Shown here piece after piece: positions 1 through 12,373 of a stretch of DNA of 64,000 nucleotides (positions are counted from its first letter, which is position 1; each line of letters starts with the position of its first letter). The DNA is from Laguncularia racemosa (Eukaryota; Streptophyta; Magnoliopsida; Myrtales; Combretaceae), in the NCBI GenBank assembly GCA_037954665.1, contig JBBMOL010000382.1:1-64000 (forward strand), in the 5' to 3' direction. A program made the translations under genes and the position numbers. A model generated the notes under the pieces. That model saw nothing but the letters and a program-made list of their open reading frames with translations. It was not told the origin of the DNA and did not search any database.

Positions 1-712
1 TTTTTTTTGGACACTTCATTTTTTTAATTTTTCATTAGGACTAGCCACCTTAGAAGTGGCAAACTTGTAATTTTGACCAAATTTCCCCTAACCTTAGGAT
101 AGCAAGTAAAATACTTGCTTATAGTAGGGTTTGAGGAACCATTTTGTAGATTATATACTTCACTTTAACGGGAGAGGACTTAGGGTTTCCTAATTCCAAA
201 TTCTCTTATCAATTTAAATTTCCCAAGAGTTGAAATTGTGGCCAGTGCAACAATTGGAAATTGTGAGTCATATCAATTTCTACTTGTTGTGTTTTCTTTT
301 TCTTCTCTATGTGTAATATCTGGGGTTGGATTAGAACATTCTTGGTCAGATTTGAATTGGTATCAACTTGAATTTTTGTTTTTATTTGAGTAATTATCAT
401 ACTTGTGATTCTCCATCAACACTTGATTATCACTTTTTGAACCCTAAATTAAAATTTGTAGAGGAAGTTGATGTCACGGTTTTGATCAATCCGTTTTGAT
501 TGATTCACGTGGATTTCAATTATTCTTGTTGTTATATGGTGAAGATTACATATATGGTTTATAATTGCATCATTTGATCTTTGGTTTCATCAAAATTCCG
601 AAAAGTTTCACGTAAATTGTCCTCTAATTGGCCCCAGTTTGTAATAAAGTTGTGGTTTGTTTTCTTTGTTTCCCATTTGATTGTGCTTGGCTTGGTTTTG
701 AGTACATTTAGG
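1..712 (+). mobile_element. T2-family LTR, 3' portion (fragment)
   Basis: The sequence reads like the second half of the complete T2 LTRs at 23214-24245 and 32945-33983: the hairpin GCCACCTTAGAAGTGGC near 45-61, then the TATA palindrome (AGCAAGTAAAATACTTGCTT at 101-120), then the 'gagaggacttagggtttcctaattcc' type block and a 3' end around 700. The usual terminal gcacatca and primer-binding site are missing; similarity stops near 712 and chromovirus pol sequence begins. It is a truncated fragment without intact coding sequence. Confidence 0.7.
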
Positions 713-1416
713 AAAACTAGAGTGATCATTGCCTTTAGTCAAATTTGCTTTTAACAATAGTTTACCATGCTACTATATAGATGGCTCCCTATGAAGCTTT
801 AATGGTTAGAAGTACAAATCTCTCTTACACTGGGATGAAGTGGGAGATTGATGGGTATTGGGGCTAGAGATAGTATAGGAAAATAATAGATAAGGTTAAG
901 TAACAAGGCAACGAATTCTATTAGCCTAAAAGTTTTGTAAACAAACGGCGATGCCTTCTAAAATTTCAAGGGGAGATAAAGTCTTATTGAAGATACCTCC
1001 AACTAAAGGAGTAATAAAAGTTTAGATGTGGGGTAAGTTGAATCCAAGATATGTGGGTCTATTCAAAATTCAAGAAAGAGTCGGGACAATTGCATACAAG
1101 TTAGCCCTATTACCAAGTCTGGCTGGAGTACAAGTTTGTTTCATGTATTGATGTTAAGAAAATTTATACTAAACCCAATCAAGTGATGGCCTTGGAACCT
1201 TTCAAGGTACAACCGAATTTATCATTTATAGAGAATTGGTGAGAATAGTAGACACAAAGGTACAAATTCTAAGAAGGAAACAATCTCCATATGTTAAAGT
1301 ACAATGGACTAGCCAAATAGAAAGGGAAGCGATGTGGGAGCTGGAAGCTAAAATGGGGAAGAAGTATCTAGAACTTCTTCCAAAACCACGTAACTTGCAA
1401 GGATGAAAGTTTTAAC
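713..1416 (+). pseudogene. Chromovirus (Del/Tekay-like) integrase C-terminus and chromodomain, decayed
   Basis: Joining several frames gives the typical tail of a chromovirus integrase: a segment with RVGTIAYKLALLPSLAG (about 1080-1130), then a MLRKF-type block, a 'MALEPFKVQPNLSF' block near 1185-1225, and a chromodomain-like end with VKVQWTSQIEREAMWELEA (about 1295-1350). Many stops and frameshifts break it. In this lineage the chromodomain binds histone marks and directs integration. The domain is followed directly by a polypurine tract and an LTR, as expected. The front of pol and the 5' LTR lie outside the window or are lost. Confidence 0.75.
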
Positions 1417-1428
1417 AAAGGGGGAGAA
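1417..1428 (+). other. Polypurine tract of CHR-1
   Basis: AAAGGGGGAGAA lies directly before the TG that opens the LTR at 1429. This is the plus-strand priming site of the decayed chromovirus. Confidence 0.75.
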
Positions 1429-2393
1429 TGCAATACTTTTTTTTATTATAAATAAATAAATATATGTATAAATAAAAGAGTGGCATTGTTGTAAATAGGA
1501 CAATAGGATAAGGGCATTTTTCATCTTTTCTTAGTGGGATAATAAGGTTTCTCCTTTTTTACACTTGGACAACTTATAGTTTTTATAGAGAGATAAAAGG
1601 GTTTAAAGAACCCTACAAGAAAACTTAAGGCGACTAAAGAAGAATCAAGCAGCTAATTAAATAGGTAAGGATCACAATTAGTTAAACAAGGACTAATACT
1701 AACAGTGAAGACCCAATCACAGAACAGTTTATTTGTGTACAAGGTTTTAAATTTGGGAAGAAGGGGTTTTTTAGGGTGGACCGGACAAGCATGGAAGTTA
1801 TTGAATTTGGAGTTTCAAGCATAATTTGAACTAAGAAAACGAATTCTAATTCTAATTTTAGATTTACTTAAGCTTAGGATTAGAAAATGAGGAGATTGGA
1901 TGAATTAGTATAGAAAGAGAAAGGGTTTTCACGGAATTGGTCGAGAGATACATGGCCCCCAAAAATGGTCATGTTTTCGACTATGTTAAATTTCAAATGT
2001 TATACTAAGAGATAACCGCCTCCCAACACAGTTGTGTTTCAATCATGTTGAATCAAGAGAAACACAACCACTCAGCATAATCGTGTTCTAACCGTGTTAA
2101 GCCAAATCTCTTTAAGGAAAATCAACCTTTAACACGATTGTGTACTAGCCTGGGTTTAGGCAAAAACGACCTCCAACATTGGTCATATTAAGTGATGAAC
2201 ACTATAAATATGATCAAATTACCTTCTTAATTAACTAAGTTCCACACAACTGAAACAATTAATAAAACCTTAGATAACAAAAATAGATTAAGAGCAATTA
2301 GGAGAGCTATATTATGTTTGGATTAGTACTAAGAATGATGTCTTAATGATCCCTTGGGGCACCTCGATGAGGGTATGCCATGTTATCCCTACT
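1429..2393 (+). mobile_element. CHR-1 3' LTR, segment 1 of 3
   Basis: The LTR opens with TGCAATACTT right after the polypurine tract. It is interrupted at 2393 by the T3 element and resumes at 7013-7069 and again at 14003-14633, where it ends in ...GGGCATTACA. Removing the two insertions leaves an LTR of about 1.6 kb. The U3 part holds an inverted-repeat array and a TATA box (2203-2210). No coding sequence is present. Confidence 0.7.
2025..2210 (+). promoter_or_regulatory. CHR-1 U3 promoter: inverted-repeat array plus TATA box
   Basis: AACACAGTTGTGTT (2025-2038) is a perfect 14-bp palindrome, AACACGATTGTGT (2131-2143) is a near copy, and partial copies (TCGTGTT, CCGTGTT, ATCATGTTG) lie between. 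The TATA box TATAAATA is at 2203-2210, about 60 bp beyond the last copy. The palindrome-array-then-TATA order matches the other LTR families in the window. Confidence 0.5.
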
Positions 2394-3248
2394 TGATGGG
2401 AATCTACCCTGTGGTCCTAACAGTAGGGGAACCTAATTTAGATGTATGATCCAAGACATCCACATATGTTCATTTTCTTTACCTAGTAATGTTTGTTTTT
2501 TGCACTATAGTGGGTAAAATTATCAGTCTTTACAGAATGGCCAACATACACTGATGATCAAATTGGGAACATCCTTGGACCCACATCTAACAGTTCGCAA
2601 TGTGCTCAATTAACTTAAAAAAACTGGCTTTTTGAAGACCATCTTTTGTACTTGTAATTTTCATTATTGAATCGACCATTTTTTACTCGTTTTTGAGACT
2701 AATGATTTGTTTATATTTTGTTGTTAAAACCAGCCACTTAGTGGCATAAGTGTATTTTTTTGGACATGTTAACCCTAATTGGAGCAATTTATAAATACTT
2801 GCCAATTAGGGTTTATGGGAAACTTTTTTTCATTTTAAAATATCAAACACTTTGCCATGAGGAGAGTCCTTAATGCAAATCTCATCTTTAATCAATTTCA
2901 TGTGTGGAATTGTAACAAGATTGGTTTAAGAATTTGTGAGAAATATCAAATTTCTTAACTTGATTCTAATTATTACTAGTGTGTCATATCCAGTGAGTGA
3001 TTGGATTTGTTCATGTTGTGTTCATAATTTCACACCATTTGGGGTTCCATATCTAATATAAGGTTCAGGGCATTTTTATTGGAAATTAGACTCTATTGTG
3101 TTGTTCATTTAACTTGTTTTGGTAGTAGAATTGATTTCATTATAAATTGAAATGAATACATTTGAAATTTAAGGTTTAAATACTTGTTGGTGTCACACAT
3201 TTTTGTGGAATTGTTTGGTGTTCTTGCAATCAAATTGTAGGCACATCA
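2394..3248 (+). repeat. 5' LTR of the T3 element
   Basis: It runs from TGATGGGAATCTACC to GGCACATCA. It contains the perfect hairpin GCCAC-TTA-GTGGC near 2732 and the TATA palindrome region (gcaatttataaatacttgcc) near 2803-2822. It is clearly similar to 6183-7012. Confidence 0.8.
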
Positions 3249-3253
3249 TCTTT

Positions 3254-3265
3254 TGGTATCAAATC
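3254..3265 (+). other. Primer-binding site, tRNA-Met type (decayed)
   Basis: TGGTATCAAATC starts 5 bases after the LTR end. It is a mutated form of TGGTATCAGAGC, the site seen intact in other elements of this window. Confidence 0.6.
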
Positions 3266-4349
3266 ATAGCTTTTTCTTAGAAGGAATTTTGTGATTGTTG
3301 ATTTGGGAATTGGGTTCTTGTTCATCCATTTCATACTTGTTGTTGATTAAGGTGGAATTAAAAGTACTTGATTTCGGTTTTGTTGATCATATTTTCGATT
3401 GTTGAAGTAGAAGTGGAGATCTTGTTATAGTCCCTTTGTTCTTGAATTTGCTGTGAAGGAAATGAAGTGGGAATTTGCATTTCTTGTGTCATTTTCAAAA
3501 TTGAGGGTACCTCATTTGTGAAGAGAAGAGAAGTGTAATTCTTACATGGTTGTTTCAGAATTGGGGGTGCAATTTACAATTTCCATATTTGAATTTATGT
3601 GGAGAATAGGGAAATTATTAGAATTTAAACACATCCATTTAATCTTAAAGAAGTTAAATTTAGTGGAAATTTATTACATTTCATTTGAATTTGAAATTGA
3701 TTCTTACCCTTTGGGGGACAGTTGCATTAAAAGGGTTTAATTTGAATTTTTTTCTATGTTTGTATGTATATGTGGTGGCCTAAGTTGTATTGAATTAGTG
3801 GAGTTTGTGTTGTGTATAAATTTAATTGAAGGGTATTGCATCGTGAGTAAGGTGTCATGCGTGTAGTGGTGGTTGAAGTGAGTGCACCGTATGTGTGGCG
3901 GTGTGAATTGTTGTGGGAGTTATGTGTGAGGAAGGTGCTACACGTGGGATAGAATAAAGTGTGTGCCCTGATTTGAAAGGGAAGTAAGTGTAAAGTTTGA
4001 ATTTCAAAATATTATTACTTTAAGAAACTTGCTTAGTTGATTTCAATAACTTTCTACTTAAAAGTGTTTAATTTTGCTTCCATTTATTTTAGTATAATTG
4101 AAGTGTAGAGAAGTATTTATTGCATTGGTGACTTGTTGCACCCATGGGTGTACAAGTGCATGTGTGTTGTTGACATGGGTGTGAAGTTAAATAGAGTTGT
4201 GATTATTTTGTAAAGGGATGTTGATTGTTGTGGCAAGTGAAGTGTTGTGTGGTGAAGGGAGATTGCTGTAATTGTTTTAAACTATTTTTACTTCAGCAAA
4301 TCACATCTAAAAGACATTTGAATGATAATTTGAATGGGGGGGATTGGCA
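3266..4349 (+). other. Untranslated leader of the T3 element
   Basis: This is an AT- and GT-rich stretch with many 'gaatttgaaatt' and 'gtgtgtg' motifs and no convincing coding frame. Similar leaders follow the primer-binding sites at 24448-24998, 31916-32944, 43210-44118 and 57784-58824. In some of them the leader is the bulk of the element. Confidence 0.5.
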
Positions 4350-5990
4350 ATGAGGCCAATAGCCCAGTTAGTGGAGGATAGGGTTATTGTACTATAGGTG
4401 GGAGAAATTTAGAGGAACAACTTTAGGACCTCACCACCATTGTTGCTAAAAATTTTGCAATAAGGATTGACAGGATGACAATGCCACAACCACTAGTGGC
4501 AAATCCATAGGCACTACCACCATGAGTAGCTCCTCAAAATGTTCAAGGAAAGGGAGCAATAGGGGGAGGAAACATGGGAAGGAGAGTGGGAAAAAGATCA
4601 TCAGTATTTAAGGAGGAGAGGGATATAACTTTGGGCAATCCTTTTCCAAAAAGAGATTTTAAGCCATTTAGGGGTCTAAATATGTGAAGCTGCAGATGCC
4701 TTCATTTGATGGCTGGGGGTTTGCAGATGACTATTTAGACTGGAAGGATAAGGTGAGGGCCTTTTTGAGTGTTATGAGATAGATGATAAACACCAAAGTT
4801 CGACTTGCTACAGTTGAGTTCATAGGGTATGCCACCTTATGGTGGGAAAAAATTTTGTGATCAATAAGCAGAGGGATGGAAAGGCTGAAATTCATACTTG
4901 GAGAGACATGAAAAGGGTTTTAAGGAAGAGGGTTTATTCCTGTACATTATAGGTAGGAATTTTTTATGTGTCTACAAACCTTGAGATAGGGGGGCAAAAT
5001 AGTAGATGATTATGTGTAGGAGTTTGAAACTTTGATGATCAGATGTGGGTCAGTAGAGCCCTTGAGCAAACCCTAACATGTTTTTTATCTAGGTTGAAGT
5101 ATGAGATAGCCTGTGTTGTTAAGCTTCAAAGATATAGTACACTTAATGAGGGTATACAGTTAGCCTTGAAAGTGGAAAGGCAGAGGTGATCTAATCCAGT
5201 TCGGTTACTAGTAACAAGCTAAGTACTACTACTAAGCCTATGGGGGTTGATGGTCAGTTGGTGGACCAAAGGGAATAGGGGAACCTGTTAGGGCAGTGGA
5301 CAGAGTTGCCCTTAACACAAATAAAGAAAAAATAATTTCGAGGAAAGGCAAAGAGGTAATTGACCTGATTTAGGTAACTATACCAAAGGGTCAACTAGTG
5401 GAAAAATGCGGCTAGATTAAATGCTTCAAATGTATGGGATTTAGACATATGGCTACACATTGTCCTAATAAGATAGTAAGATAGTCATGGAGGGCACCGA
5501 AGAAGAAAAAGAAGCTATTGAGCCTACAAATCTATCCAAGGCTTTCTAGGAGTACTATGATGATTAGAACGCTGAACATGAGGATAAAACGGGTGAACAT
5601 TACTTACCTATTAATGTGTTGCATAAGGTTTTGATTATATCTTCGGATGCTAGGGACAAACAAAAGGAGAACAATTCTATGTATCTTGTAAGATCTGAGG
5701 TACCTTTGTGTACTAATCATTGATAGTGTTAATTGCACAAAAGTCATAGCTGGTGCATTAGTAGATAATTACAACTAGCCACTAGTTTACATCCTAGCCC
5801 TTACAAATTGCATTGGTTGGATAATCGAGATAGTCCCGCAAGTTACACAAAGGGCAAAGGTGCCAATCAGTGTAGGAAAGAAATACCATGATGAGATCAT
5901 CTGTGATGTTATTCCTATGTGTTGCCATTCATTTATTGTTAGGTAGACCCTTGATGTGATAGAAAGGTGTTACATGACAAATTCAGAAAC
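4350..5990 (+). pseudogene. Decayed gag-protease (T1-like clade)
   Basis: Fragments in order are a gag core (KLQMPSFDGWGF.DDYLDWKDKV near 4690-4760), a CCHC zinc knuckle (CFKCMGFRHMATHC near 5420-5460), and a protease block with LIIDS.NCTKV near 5715-5745 followed by VTQRAKVPISVGKKYHDEI near 5840-5900. The order and motifs match the gag-protease of T1 at 28517-30538. Frameshifts and stops are frequent and the catalytic Asp-Gly-Gly motif is altered. No RT follows. Confidence 0.75.
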
Positions 5991-6182
5991 ACTTATATGT
6001 TTCGAAAGGGTAGGTCACAGATAGTCTTGATACCTATGTCTCCATCTAGGTGCGCTCTTTCCAAGAGCAAATTAGGACTACTTTGATTTTCTAACAATCC
6101 AAAAACAAGTCAACAAAGGCATTAGGTTTCAGTCCAAAGATGCCTCCTAGATTTGGGCAAATCTTTCAGAGGCTCGAGGAGA

Positions 6183-7012
6183 TGAGGGAATCTACCTTGC
6201 GCTCCCAACAGTAGGGAAACTAATTTGGATGTATGATCTAAGACATCTACATATATTCATTTTTTTTACCTAATAATGATTGGTTTTTTGCACTATAGCA
6301 ATTACATTGATCAGTCTTTACGGTGGCCAAATAACATCACTAATGATCAAATTGGAAACATCCTTGGACTTACATTTCCAACGGTCCACAAAGCGCTCAA
6401 TTGACTTGAAGAACGGCTATTTGAAGACCATCTTTTGTACTTGTATTTTCATTATTTAATCGACCACTTTTACTCATTTTTGGGACTTATGATCTGTTTG
6501 TATTTTATTGTTAAAATCAGCCCCTTAATGGCATATGTGTAATTTTTTGGACATTTTAACCATAATTGGAGCAAGTATAAATACTTGCTAACTAGGTTTG
6601 TGGGAAAAATTTTTTTCATTTTAAAAATATCAAACACTTTGCCATGAGGAGAAATCTTTATATGCAAATCTCATCTCTTATCAATTTCATGTGTGGAATT
6701 GTAGCGAGATTAGCTTAGAATTTGTGAGTAATATCGAATTTCTAAGTTGATTCCAATTATTACTAATGTGTCATAACTAGTGATGATTGGATTTGTTCTT
6801 GTTATGTTCAATTAATCTAAGGTTGATGGGCATTTTAGGGTTTGGGAAATTGGAGTCTATTATTTGTTCATTCGACTTTTTTTGGTAGTATAATTGATTT
6901 CATTTGTAAATTACATAAATATCATTTGAAATTTAAGGTTTAAGTACTTGTTGGTGTCACGCATTTTTGTGGAATTGGTTTGGGGTTCTTTCAATCAAAT
7001 GTAGGCACATCA
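6183..7012 (+). repeat. 3' LTR of the T3 element
   Basis: It opens with TGAGGGAATCTACC after the purine-rich GAGGAGA and ends in GGCACATCA. GGAGCAAGTATAAATACTTGCT near 6568-6588 carries the TATA palindrome. The length is 830 bp against 855 for the 5' copy, with visible small indels, which indicates an old insertion. Confidence 0.8.
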
Positions 7013-7069
7013 CTATTAGAGCCGAAAATCAAAATGATCTGAGGTAGACTACGATTAGATGAGGCTCGC
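7013..7069 (+). mobile_element. CHR-1 LTR segment 2 and target duplications
   Basis: This short spacer belongs to the interrupted CHR-1 LTR. It begins with the CTATT duplication of the T3 element and ends with CTCGC (7065-7069), the left target duplication of the ATH-1 element. The identical CTCGC is at 14003-14007. Confidence 0.7.
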
Positions 7070-8709
7070 TGAAGGGGTCGAAATCCAACAAAAATAAAAC
7101 CTACTCCTAACAATTAATGATTTGCATATAGTGGTGATAGGGTCGAATCTACAGAGATTGGTTAAATTTATTTCTATTCAAAGGATATAAAAAAGGAAAA
7201 GAAAATGAAGGGGGGTTTTGTTTGTGAATCAAATAAAGTTAAAACAGGATAAAAAAATTGGATATTGATAAAAGCCTAGCCAAAGGAATCAAGATAGTTT
7301 TTAAATTTTAGGAATTGATCATCGATGCAAATGTTTTCTATTCTTATTTCTAGATATACTGGTTATGGTTATTAACAAGCTCTAACAACCTATCTCTCCG
7401 TATTTCCTCGATAACCAAGAGAAGGTCTTTGATTATTTTTCTTATCGACTAGACAACCCTAAACAAGCGCTTAGGATTTAATCTACCAACAGCATTAAAA
7501 ACTAGAGAGACTACCAATTCATGCCAGTAGATTATAAGATAACCTATTTAAACATGATCACACACCAACATTACAATGAATTCGTTCATCTATTTTATAA
7601 CCAAACATGTTATTGTGTCACGAAAAAAGAACAATCAAACAATTACGGATTTAACGTGCTAGTTGACAATATATTAACTTGCTAATTGAGTAGAAGAGCT
7701 CTATTCATACCAATCAACAAAGATAAAATGACAAAAACGATCAGAAGATATATGAATACCCGAAAGCAAAGAATAGAATAAATACAAGTTAATTAGACCT
7801 CACAATATCATGGAGAATTAAACATCTATGACCCTTTGGCTAGAAAAGTAGCTTAGCTACTCATGTTCATCAACAAAACGAAAATAAAAAGTAGAAACAT
7901 CATGAACCTGGTTGCCTGCTCTGCCTCCAATGATGATCCAAGGTTCTTCAAGATCCCAAAGATTCAAAAGTTGTCCTCACCCTCTAGGGTTGGTTCTATT
8001 TATATTGTTAGAGGGATGGCATGTGATCTTTTGCTAGCAAGATACGAAAATATCTTTCCTTTTCTAAGTAGATTTCGAGAAGTGAATCTTCGTCTGCCTG
8101 GCACGCCCTACCATAACGGCCATGGGTCAAGCCGTGCCTTCCTCTGTGAATAATTCACGTATCATCTTCCGTGTCCAGTGTGTAGCACGGTCTTCACCAC
8201 GGCTAGATCTTAGGCCGTGCCTTCCTCTGTGCATAATCAACAAGTCTTCTCCTTGGCACGTCTAGCTTCCACCATGGCTTCAAGCACGGTTTCTCCCACG
8301 GCTTCCACCACGGCCGTGCCCTAAGCCGTGTCTCTCTCTGTTGAAAGTCCTCATTTCCGCCTTCTTGTCCAGTGTGTAACACAGTTTGTGCCATGGCGTA
8401 CCTCAAACCGTGCTTCCGATACACGGCCGTGTATTTCAACCGTGCATCTTCCTGTTGATTTCAAAACCAAGTACACGGCCGTGTACTTCAATTACACGCC
8501 CATGTACTTCCCTCCGGTGGTGTAAATCCTTGTCTTGATCCAAGTTGTAGATGACTTCTCTAATTTACTTGAATTAGCATCCTTGACTCCATTTAACCTG
8601 ATTTATCACCATAATAGAATTAAGTACCATTTCCTTATATTTCTATAAAATACAATAATGAATTAACACAATTTATACTATAAAGATTAAGTATAAAATG
8701 GCTCTATCA
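7070..8709 (-). repeat. 3' LTR of ATH-1
   Basis: On the minus strand it opens TGATAGAGCC and closes with a GACACCCATCA-like end. The purine tract aagtgtaggggaatt precedes it at 8710-8725. It contains a CACGG inverted-repeat array and a TATA box. It is nearly colinear with 12374-14002. Confidence 0.85.
7997..8520 (-). promoter_or_regulatory. ATH-1 3' LTR: TATA box and CACGG palindrome array
   Basis: TATAAATA on the minus strand lies at 7997-8004. About 90 to 510 bp upstream of it (8095-8515) are more than a dozen CACGG or CCGTG half-sites, including the palindromes TACACGGCCGTGTA and CCACGGCCGTG. Compared with the 5' LTR copy some arms show C-to-T or G-to-A changes at CpG, for example CACAGTTTG here against CACGGTTTG there. 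Confidence 0.6.
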
Positions 8710-10129
8710 AATTCCCCTACACTTAGACTCTTGCTTATCCTCAAGCAATTGCATCAAATCAATTGAGAAATCTGTCATAGATTATACAAACTTTCTTTTC
8801 ATCATTCTAAGCATCTATCATTTGTAATTCATGACTTGTAATTTAATGTCTATTACTTCAACCAAACTGGTTTCCTATGATCAAATTACCATGGACAAAA
8901 TTTAATAGCTAATCTAAACAAAACAAACTTTAATCCTCATGTTTAGAAAAGAATTTTTTATTCCAAAAGTAAATACTTAATCCACTAAGGAAAAACACAC
9001 ATTAAACTTCATTGGATATTAGCAATCATATAATCCTTGCAGTATAAAGTAAAAGCATATGGTATAACCTCTTTTGCTAGATATTCTCCCTTTTATACAT
9101 CTTTGTTTTATTCAATGAATGTTTACATTCATGTTCTTTTGATTTATTCAAGCATCTATTTTGACGGGTTTTTGCCCGCTTCTTTTCATGAACTTTTGCC
9201 TTTTTCGCCCTTATCGTTATAGTGAGTTCATTGAGTCGGCAACATCCCGAGCTCATCACTCAAGTGACCGGGTTTTGAGATACCCCTACGGACTCTTCCT
9301 CACTCTAACATTCAAGTTTGTATACTCTTAACTCAATTAGTTGAATCATTGGAGTAATGGCTATGCTTGATTTTATTTATTTTATTTATTTTTTTCACTA
9401 AGTGTTATGATTGCTTTACAAACAACTTCAAAGAGTATCAGTAGCTAATATAACCTGGAAGTAAACTTGTTTATTTTTTCACTTAGGGACTCGACTTACT
9501 CTTAGACTTCCAATTCTAAAGCTAAATACAAGGTAAATTTGTTTCTTAAAGATTTCACTACTTAATTTTAACCATGTATTCTAATCACAGCAGTGGGTGA
9601 GTAAAGCATTTGAACAAGTCAATTTCACATTGTGTAGATGCTTATTATAACATTTAGTACAATCTCTAGATTTCATGATAATTTTGAAAAAATTTGGCTT
9701 AAAATTGCTTAAGGACAAACATTTAGAGTATAAGTTAGTTCTCTATTCTCTATATTTTATTATCCTCTCCCCCACACTTAGCTTGAACAGTGTCCTCACT
9801 ATTCCAAATTCAGCACAATGAAAAGGAATTAACAACTCAAGGAACATTAGAGAATAAGAGAAAGGAAATATTGGTACTTCCCTGGTATTGGAGTTCTCCC
9901 TTAAGCTTTGGAAAGTGTCATCTGATATGTGTATCCTTGCTGCAGCTGATCCAAAGAGTTCAAAACTACACTAAAATCAAAACAAACAAAACAAAATAAA
10001 GCAAAACAAAACTAAAAGATTTTTTTTTTTTTTTTTGACATGGGTTGCCTCCCATGAAGCACCTTTCTTTAACGTCTTTGGCTAGACGTTCCTGGCTGGA
10101 TGTTCGGATAAGGATTTTGATTCCATCTT
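8710..10129 (-). other. 3' non-coding tail of ATH-1
   Basis: No coding frame is recognisable. The stretch includes a polypurine tract at its LTR edge, a block resembling 'ccgagctcatcactcaagtgac' (near 9249-9271) that recurs in the ATH-2 tail, several long T runs (about 10020-10036), and the post-pol block at 10037-10070. Confidence 0.55.
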
Positions 10130-12168
10130 GGGTGCCTATGGTGATGGGTTAATAACATCCGCAACAAAAATAGTGGAGATATCGCTAGGATGTTTCATGG
10201 CATCATAAATGTCAAATTTAATCACTTCACCATCAAATTCCATAATGAGGGTGCCATCATTTACATCAATTTTCGTTTTAGAAGTCTTAAGAATGGTCGC
10301 CCTAATAATATCAGTGATGAAGTATGAGAATCACTATCGTCCATGTCAAGCACATAAAAATCAACAGGAAAAACCAACCCATTGACTTGAACTAAAACAT
10401 CCTCTAAACTCCCTCAGGATAAATATTGGACCTGTCAGCAAGTTGAACAATGACACCCATTTTCTTCAAGGACCAACATTTAAACGTTGATAAACAGACA
10501 AAGGCATGACATTGATAGAAGCTCCTAAATCACACATGGGTCTAGCGATTCCAAGATTACCTATTTTGCAACGAATAGTAAACATACCTGGATCCTTGCA
10601 TTTAGGAGGAAGCTTCTTCTGAATAATAGCTGAAACATTTTCACTCACACTAATCTTTTCATTGCCTTTCAGCTTCCTTTTGTTAGTGCATAAGTCGTTG
10701 AGGAATCTAGCATAGCGCGGTATTTTATTTACCTTGACTTTGCGAAAAGTTTCCAGAATCTCTTTTTCTTCCACTTCATTCTTGGATTTCGCCAATCTGG
10801 AGGGGAAAGGAGTGGTATCAATGTGACCTTTGATGGCTCAACTAGAGACTTGCTAATCTGGTTGTCCTGCTGGCTCGGAGTTAAAATTTCTTGCTTAGTC
10901 TCTTCCCCAGGAGTAGATGGGTGTCCTTTCTTATTTGATCCCTACAATGCTGTTCCACTCCTCCAAGGTAATTACATTAACGCTTTGCTTCGGATTTGTG
11001 ATAGTCTGAGAAGGTAACTTACCTTCAGTTTCTAACCTATTGACAGCAAAAGCAAGTTGGCTTACTTGATTCTCCAAGTTTTGAATGCTTTGCTTGTTTC
11101 CTCCTGAAATTGTTTGGTATTAACAGCGAGAGACTTAAACAATATCCTCAAGAGACATACCTAAAGTGGAAGGAGCTTGGGGTACTTGGTGTGATGGCTT
11201 AGGATGGAATTGTTGGAATTGTTGTGGGTTATTGCCATATCGGAAGTTAGGATGATCCCTTCATCCAGGATTGTAAGTATCGAGTAGGGGTCATACTTCC
11301 TTTGCGATTATTCTAGAAAATCCGCCTACAGCATTGGCATGTTCATGGTTGTCATCTTGCAATGTGGGGCACATGTCGATCGGATGATTAGAGCAGCACA
11401 AATTCCACAAGCCTTCACCTGCTGTGTTTTTCCAAGAGCTAGCTGCTGCACAAGGGAGGTTAGATTAGAAATTTAACGTTCAAGGTTAGACACACTTACC
11501 ACATTTACCTTCCTTGAAGATGTATCATGCCTATACCCAAATTGTTGCGAATTGGCAGCCATAATGGAGATCAATTCCCTAGCTTGACCAAGGGTTTTGT
11601 TTACTATGGCGCCTCCACTTGCAGCATCCATCATCTTCCTCTCCATCGAAAGTAGGTCTTCGTAAAAATATTGGATGAGAGTTGTTCAGATATCCCATGT
11701 TGTTGGCAGCTTGCACACAGTTGCTTGAACCTCTCCCAATACTCATGAAGAGTCTCGGCGTCCCTATGTTTTATACCACAAATTTCTCTTCTTATACCAG
11801 TGGCTCTGGATGCGGGGAAGAATTTATCCAAGAAGAGTCTCACCATATCTGTCCAAGTGGTGATAGAACCTGGAGGCAAATAAAACAACCAATCTTTAGC
11901 TTTAGTACTTAAAGAAAACGGAAAAGCACATAGCTTGATTTGTTCGTCGGTTATTCCTTGCATCCTCATACATAGAACACACTATATGAAACTCTTTCAA
12001 ATGCTTGTGAGGATCTTCATTCTCAAGGCCATGAAAAGTGGGTAGCAGATGTATCAACCCAGATTTTAACTCGAATTCAATAGCTAGTTCGAGATAATGA
12101 ATACAAAGTGGTTGTTGATTCACATCCGGCACAACCAACTCCCTTAAGGTTCTCTCGAGATTTTCCAT
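10130..12168 (-). pseudogene. ATH-1 gag and aspartic protease, frameshifted
   Basis: The gag region starts at 12168. It shows the core with PTFHGLENEDPHKHLKEF, changes frame near 11960, and continues with LCAFPFSLSTKAKDWLFYLP and the block ending CASCQQHGISEQ (to about 11680). Further decayed gag follows to about 10960. The protease region (10795-10466) carries MCDLGASINVMPLSVYQRL, the Asp-Leu-Gly-Ala type active site of the Athila/Tat clade. A protease tail with KTKIDVNDGTLIMEFDGEVI follows to about 10130. Gag forms the particle and the protease cuts the polyprotein. At least one frameshift and several stops make it non-functional. Confidence 0.85.
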
Positions 12169-12350
12169 ATCGTCTTCTTTTCTGAATCAAGGGATGAATC
12201 AGACAAATTCCGATGCTAAGTTCAGTCTAGTGGATGATCTAGCTTCTTGTCGCAGCCTCTTTAGAGTCTTCTTAATCTCCGGATTATAAGTTAGTTCACC
12301 TGTCTGAGAGAAAACGAGTCATACAAGAATAGAAACAAATTTGACACCAA

Positions 12351-12368
12351 TCCCCGGCAACGGCGCCA
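12351..12368 (-). other. Primer-binding site, tRNA-Asp type
   Basis: On the minus strand it reads TGGCGCCGTTGCCGGGGA, five bases inside the 5' LTR end. This is the primer site typical of Athila/Tat elements and fixes the element's direction. Confidence 0.9.
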
Positions 12369-12373
12369 AAATT

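Larger units (their letters stand above)
2394..7012 (+). mobile_element. T3 Ty3/gypsy element lacking RT, RNase H and integrase
   Basis: Two LTRs (2394-3248 and 6183-7012) flank a degraded gag-protease region. The flanks are CTACT (2389-2393) and CTATT (7013-7017), a 5-bp target duplication with one mismatch. A polypurine stretch lies before 6183 and a primer-binding site follows the 5' LTR. After the protease block near 5960 the sequence runs within about 220 bp into the polypurine tract, so the whole RT-RNaseH-integrase part is missing. It sits inside the CHR-1 LTR and so is younger than it. Confidence 0.8.
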
